Assembly: GCF_006542665.1 (NCBI RefSeq) | Contig: NZ_AP019735.1 | Span: 1,116,001 to 1,180,000 of the forward strand | DNA: 64,000 nucleotides | Reading direction: 5' to 3' | Origin: Alistipes communis | Lineage (GTDB): Bacteria > Bacteroidota > Bacteroidia > Bacteroidales > Rikenellaceae | Shown: positions 60,945-64,000 of the stretch, one piece after another | Position numbering within the stretch: position 1 is the stretch's first letter | How the letters are laid out: each line of letters begins with the position of its first letter | Translations under genes and position numbers: made by a program | Notes under the pieces: model-generated | Told to the model about the DNA's origin: nothing | What the model saw: only the letters and a program-made list of their open reading frames with translations | Database searches by the model: none

Positions 60945-61325
60945 TTATTCTTCGGTCGGATGTCCCGGCTGCGGCTTCACCCGCACATAGTCCCCGTTTG
61001 GCGAGAAAGTCAGCACATCCGTGGCCTCGTTGTAGGACACGTCGATGCGGAAGCCGGTGTTCATGAACAGGTTGCCGTTCTCCTCCTGCAAGAGATAGGT
61101 TTCCGGCTTGAGCTTGCGGCGCAGACCGCTACGACGGAACACCGTCACTTTGTAGGCTTCGCCCTCCTTGTAGATAAGCACGTCAGGTTTTCCCTCCACG
61201 CTCTCCCAGTTCCCGCACAGCATGTCGCGGCGGTTGTCGGCCACGTCGCAGGATTGCAGCATCATGACCGCCAATCCGATAAGGCACTTGCTGACTTGCA
61301 GCATTTTCACTTTTGGTAAATTCAT
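60945..61325 (-). CDS. DUF3876 domain lipoprotein of the tra operon
   Basis: A 126-residue protein (LQVSKCLIGLAVMMLQSC lipobox) with a small beta-domain: LCGNWESVEGKPDVLIYKEG, YEVRVKPQ-like C-terminus. It matches DUF3876, usually found between traG and traI. Role unknown. Confidence 0.85.
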   Translation of the reverse strand: MNLPKVKMLQVSKCLIGLAVMMLQSCDVADNRRDMLCGNWESVEGKPDVLIYKEGEAYKVTVFRRSGLRRKLKPETYLLQEENGNLFMNTGFRIDVSYNEATDVLTFSPNGDYVRVKPQPGHPTEE

Positions 61326-61365
61326 ACGCGTTTTTCTTTTTTGGTTGATACATTCTGTTTTTTAG

Positions 61366-61482
61366 TTATTCCTTGTTTCTCCGCCTTTCGGCAAGCTGCC
61401 GGATGGCGGCTTCGATGTCGTCGCCCAGCTTCTCCGCCAGACGGTAAACCTCCACTTTTTCCGTTTCCTCGGTGGTGTACGC
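61366..61482 (-). CDS. traG: traG, 3' exon (C-terminus of VirB4-like ATPase)
   Basis: Codons from 61482 to the stop at 61366 encode the last 38 residues of the TraG ATPase (AYTTEETEKVEVYRLAEKLG, then DDIEAAIRQLAERRRNKE). The upstream exon begins at 63990, where the sequence codes ...EYL in the same frame. Group II intron 2 lies between them. TraG supplies energy for conjugative transfer. Joining EYL to AYTTEE restores the continuous family sequence. Confidence 0.85.
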   Translation of the reverse strand, partial: AYTTEETEKVEVYRLAEKLGDDIEAAIRQLAERRRNKE

Positions 61483-61585
61483 GTAGGCTAAGCACCCAGC
61501 GCCTTGTCATATTTCTATGATAGGTTTCCGAGTACTCGCCTCCGAACCGGACTTACAAGTCTCCCTGTATCCGGCTCTCCACTAA

Positions 61586-63418
61586 TTAATTCAGTCTGAT
61601 TCTTCGGTCAGGGTCTATCTTTGCATGACACTTTGAGCAGACAGCCAAAGTTTTTCGTCTTCGGGCTATCATTCTCTTTTCCCAGTCGGATTTACCTTTC
61701 AAGTCTTTAAGTTTGCGAACGTGATGCATTTCGAGTTTATCGGTAGCACCGCATAATTCGCAGACTTGGAGTTTCAGCCTTTCCATAAGGCTGTTACGTC
61801 CACCTGTTATAGAAACTGTCCGTGGAATAGTGTCACAGTAAATATTACCTGCAACCTTTTTGCGTTTGAAACCATCATGATAGAATGATTGATAAAGTGT
61901 CTTACCCTTACTATTTTCATATGCCACTTGGAAAACCTTATTCTTTTTATATTTCAGAAGTATTTTCTTTACAGATGATTTGTATTTGTTCGCAAATACC
62001 TTATACATGCTGTATGACATAATGTGATAGAAAGAATTGATGACATAGCTATTATTGGCTATTGAGTAGTAATTATAGAACCCTCGGATTTCGGCATTGA
62101 ACTGACTGACTATTTCCAAGTCATCCAAGTTCAGCATGTACGTTCTGACGATAGATTTCCAAACCTCTTTACCATTGACAACCGCTATTCTTGCGACCTT
62201 ATAATCAAAGAGTTTCTTCCGCATCGTTTCAAAATTCAGATACAAGACAGGCTTGTGTCCGAATGCCCTAACCGTTCTACCGAACTTATCCTTGCGTAAA
62301 TCATTACTCCTGCGGATAAATACGTCATATCCGAGAAATTTCGCTGGTTTTTGCGCATTGGTTATCAGCGTCTTTTCGTCTGACAGTTCCAGTTTAAGAG
62401 TTTCGTTCAAATAGTTCTTAATATCCTCTTTTACTGTTTTACAGTCTTCCAGACTACCGGTAATTCCAATCAGAAAATCATCTGCGTATCTCACATATTT
62501 TAACCGTTTGATACTGCTGTCCATTTCATTACGTGCCGGATAGTTGTTCCGTTCTTCTCGTAGCCGCTTAATTTCAGCGGTCATCTGTTCCCTTACCTTT
62601 ACATCTTTCTCATTCTTTAGTTTCTTTGCCAGTCGGTATCTCCGCTGTTCGTATAGCTTGTATCGAGCATCGCCTTTTCTCGTTTTCCCTTTATTAAACC
62701 GATTGATGTATTCCTTGATGTACTTGTCGAACTTGTCAAGGTAGATATTAGCCAGTATTGGGCTGATAATCCCGCCTTGCGGAGTTCCACTGTACGTTCT
62801 ATGAAATACCCAGTCTTCCACATATCCGGCATTCAGGAACTTTCTGATAAGCCGCAAAAATCTTTCGTCAGCGATACGTTCCCGAAGAATATTAATCAAT
62901 ACGTCATGATTGATATTGTCGAAGAATCCTTTAATATCGCCTTCAATAAACCATTTCACGGCAGTGAATGTCTTTTGTATATCTATAAGAGCAGTATGAC
63001 AACTTCGTTTGGGACGAAACCCATGTGAAGTATGTTCAAAACTACCTTCATAGATTGCTTCAAGTATCATTCTAACTACTTCCTGTACCAGCTTATCATC
63101 AAAAGAGGGTATGCCAAGCGGACGTTTTTTCCCGTTTTTCTTAGGTATATACGTCCTTTTGGACGGGTTAGGCTGATAAGTCTCATTTTTTAGACTATCA
63201 ATCAATTGTTCAACTCGGTCAATGCTCATTCCGTCAATGGTTTTACCATCAGCTCCTGCCGTCATGTTGCCTGTCTTGCTGTAAATATTCTGATAGGCTA
63301 CATAAAACATTTCTTCGTTAAACAGCACTCTATACAGCCGCTCAAACTTATAGTTCAAGTTACCGCTGTGTTTACTCAGACTGTTCAACACATTTTCTGG
63401 ATTTCTCATGTCTCTCAC
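61586..63418 (-). CDS. ltrA: Group II intron reverse transcriptase/maturase/HNH endonuclease
   Basis: A 610-residue intron-encoded protein. Reverse transcriptase: GADGKTIDGMSIDRVEQL, HTSHGFRPKRSCHTALID, SGTPQGGIISPILANIYLDK and the catalytic VRYADDFLIG. After the X domain, the C-terminus is an HNH endonuclease (CELCGATDKLEMHHVRKL, AVCSKCHAKIDPDR). It is therefore competent in principle for retrohoming, unlike intron 1's shorter protein. A 48-residue start variant is possible, but MRDMRNPENVLNSLSKH is family-like. Confidence 0.94.
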   Translation of the reverse strand: MRDMRNPENVLNSLSKHSGNLNYKFERLYRVLFNEEMFYVAYQNIYSKTGNMTAGADGKTIDGMSIDRVEQLIDSLKNETYQPNPSKRTYIPKKNGKKRPLGIPSFDDKLVQEVVRMILEAIYEGSFEHTSHGFRPKRSCHTALIDIQKTFTAVKWFIEGDIKGFFDNINHDVLINILRERIADERFLRLIRKFLNAGYVEDWVFHRTYSGTPQGGIISPILANIYLDKFDKYIKEYINRFNKGKTRKGDARYKLYEQRRYRLAKKLKNEKDVKVREQMTAEIKRLREERNNYPARNEMDSSIKRLKYVRYADDFLIGITGSLEDCKTVKEDIKNYLNETLKLELSDEKTLITNAQKPAKFLGYDVFIRRSNDLRKDKFGRTVRAFGHKPVLYLNFETMRKKLFDYKVARIAVVNGKEVWKSIVRTYMLNLDDLEIVSQFNAEIRGFYNYYSIANNSYVINSFYHIMSYSMYKVFANKYKSSVKKILLKYKKNKVFQVAYENSKGKTLYQSFYHDGFKRKKVAGNIYCDTIPRTVSITGGRNSLMERLKLQVCELCGATDKLEMHHVRKLKDLKGKSDWEKRMIARRRKTLAVCSKCHAKIDPDRRIRLN

Positions 63419-63989
63419 ATCTTCCTTTAAATTGTTAAACTTAATTAGCTGCTCCCTTTCGCCATGTACAGGGCGTTACCCTGCTCAGACTACTATGGAA
63501 GCTCCGTTGCCATGCCGGATATTCAGGGGCAGACCCCATAGCCCTACAACTGGCTTTCCGGTTTAGGCAATCCCCGTTTAGAAATTTGACGACTATTTGG
63601 CTTGATAGATTGTCGGATACGACTTTCGTCCTTTACTACTTATGGTAGTTGCCTTGCGGTAAGTTTATGCTACTCCTGCTACCTCTCATCAGTGTAGTAC
63701 CGCAACATGACGGCATAATTCCGAAGAATTATTCAACTGTCTTCCGTCATTGTCCAAGGATACGACTGCTCAGACTATCGTTCAACCAATACAGGCTTTA
63801 TCCTCATATCTATCATTTTAACTTGCCATTCGGTCGCAGCCTGACAGTTGGCTGACTTATGGCTTTACCAGCGTGCTATGTTCCCTTGTGGGGTTTTCCC
63901 CTCCGGTTAGCGGTTGTTAATGGGCATTTTAAACACTTGCCCAGTCGCTTGCCAAAGCGACATTCGTCAAATTCCCTTTACGGGCGCAC
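63419..63989 (-). ncRNA. 5' ribozyme region of group II intron 2
   Basis: About 570 bp on the minus strand between the 5' splice site and the maturase start correspond to domains I-IV of the intron RNA. It contains no protein gene; frames on the opposite strand here are shadows. Confidence 0.75.
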
Positions 63990-64000
63990 CAGATACTCTT
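63990..64000 (-). CDS. traG: traG, upstream exon (partial, window edge)
   Basis: Only 11 bases are visible; read on the minus strand they encode ...EYL, in frame with the 3' exon at 61482. Most of the gene lies beyond the right edge. Confidence 0.7.

Larger units (their letters stand above)
61483..63989 (-). mobile_element. Group II intron 2 inserted in traG (complete)
   Basis: A complete 2507-bp intron on the minus strand. The 5' end is GTGCGCCCG (first base complementary to 63989). The 3' end follows domain V (GAGCCGGATACAGGGAGACTTGTAAGTCCGGTTC split at its hairpin; near 61550) and a domain VI with a bulged A, ending ...TTAGCCTAC (last base at 61483). Removing it leaves the traG reading frame intact (EYL joined to AYTTEE). 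About 570 bp of ribozyme sequence precede the maturase. Confidence 0.9.
43757..64000. mobile_element. CTnDOT-like integrative conjugative element, partial
   Basis: From about 43757 to the right edge, the GC content falls and the gene content changes to that of Bacteroidota conjugative transposons. There is a pcfK/pcfJ-type cluster on the plus strand and a traG-Q cluster with lysozyme on the minus strand. The left end abuts a truncated araC remnant. The integrase, mobilisation genes and the second end are not in the window. Insertions within it are two group II introns, erm(F) and an IS1380-family element. Confidence 0.85.

Noticed and set aside
1..64000. CRISPR arrays, tRNA and rRNA genes
   Set aside because: No regularly spaced direct repeats and no cloverleaf or rRNA-like sequences were recognised by eye; a tRNA search program would be decisive.

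Overview
The window looks like a chromosome segment of a gut Bacteroidota, most probably Alistipes or a close relative. The evidence is SusC/SusD and FecR proteins, Bacteroidota-type promoters (TAnnTTTG boxes), leucine-rich lipoproteins and a GC-rich coding style up to about 43.7 kb. From there to the right edge the DNA is less GC-rich and consists of a CTnDOT-like integrative conjugative element (ICE). No rRNA, tRNA or CRISPR array was recognised.

Layout. 0-6.1 kb (minus): a cobalamin riboswitch leads a DUF4988-like lipoprotein, a giant BspA-type leucine-rich lipoprotein and the start of a third, related lipoprotein. 6.3-11.7 kb (plus): a XerC/D-type recombinase, HPF, a TrpB2-type tryptophan synthase beta chain, then pheA and a DAHP synthase/chorismate mutase fusion. 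Tryptophan synthase and pheA are each preceded by a leader peptide (Trp-Trp-Trp; Phe-rich) and a mutually exclusive antiterminator/terminator, i.e. two textbook-like ribosome-mediated attenuators. 11.8-18.2 kb: an acyltransferase-like membrane protein, a GNAT, manA and a DUF362 protein flanked by two AraC regulators whose 3' parts form a 615-bp inverted repeat. 18.3-27.5 kb (plus): a compact redox cluster with exported flavodoxin, membrane polyferredoxin carrying an internal twin-arginine signal, three [4Fe-4S] aldo/keto reductases (one a predicted Tat lipoprotein), DUF1893, a TonB receptor, an ECF-S-like protein and TatA. 27.8-30.7 kb: GntR regulator, MFS exporter, monooxygenase-like protein and Ogt. 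30.8-40.4 kb: an integrase remnant and a minus-strand Sus-like locus (FecR, SusC, SusD, a phosphatase/nuclease-fold lipoprotein, a DUF1735/F5-8C lipoprotein) with an ECF sigma gene whose canonical reading frame is broken at a G9 tract. 41-43.5 kb: a short UvrA-like ATPase.

43.76-64 kb: the ICE end lies next to a truncated araC remnant. It carries pcfK/pcfJ and small genes on the plus strand, and traG(3')-DUF3876-traI-J-K-L-M-N-O-P-Q-lysozyme on the minus strand, converging on an inserted segment. That segment contains a group II intron, erm(F) (macrolide-lincosamide-streptogramin resistance) and an IS1380-family element. A second group II intron with well-defined ends splits traG near its 3' end.

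The strongest candidates for under-described biology are the paired Trp/Phe attenuators, the riboswitch-led leucine-rich lipoprotein cluster, the possible phase-variable sigma factor of the Sus-like locus, the inverted AraC pair, and the Tat-linked redox cluster. All function calls are from reading the sequence; no database search was run.
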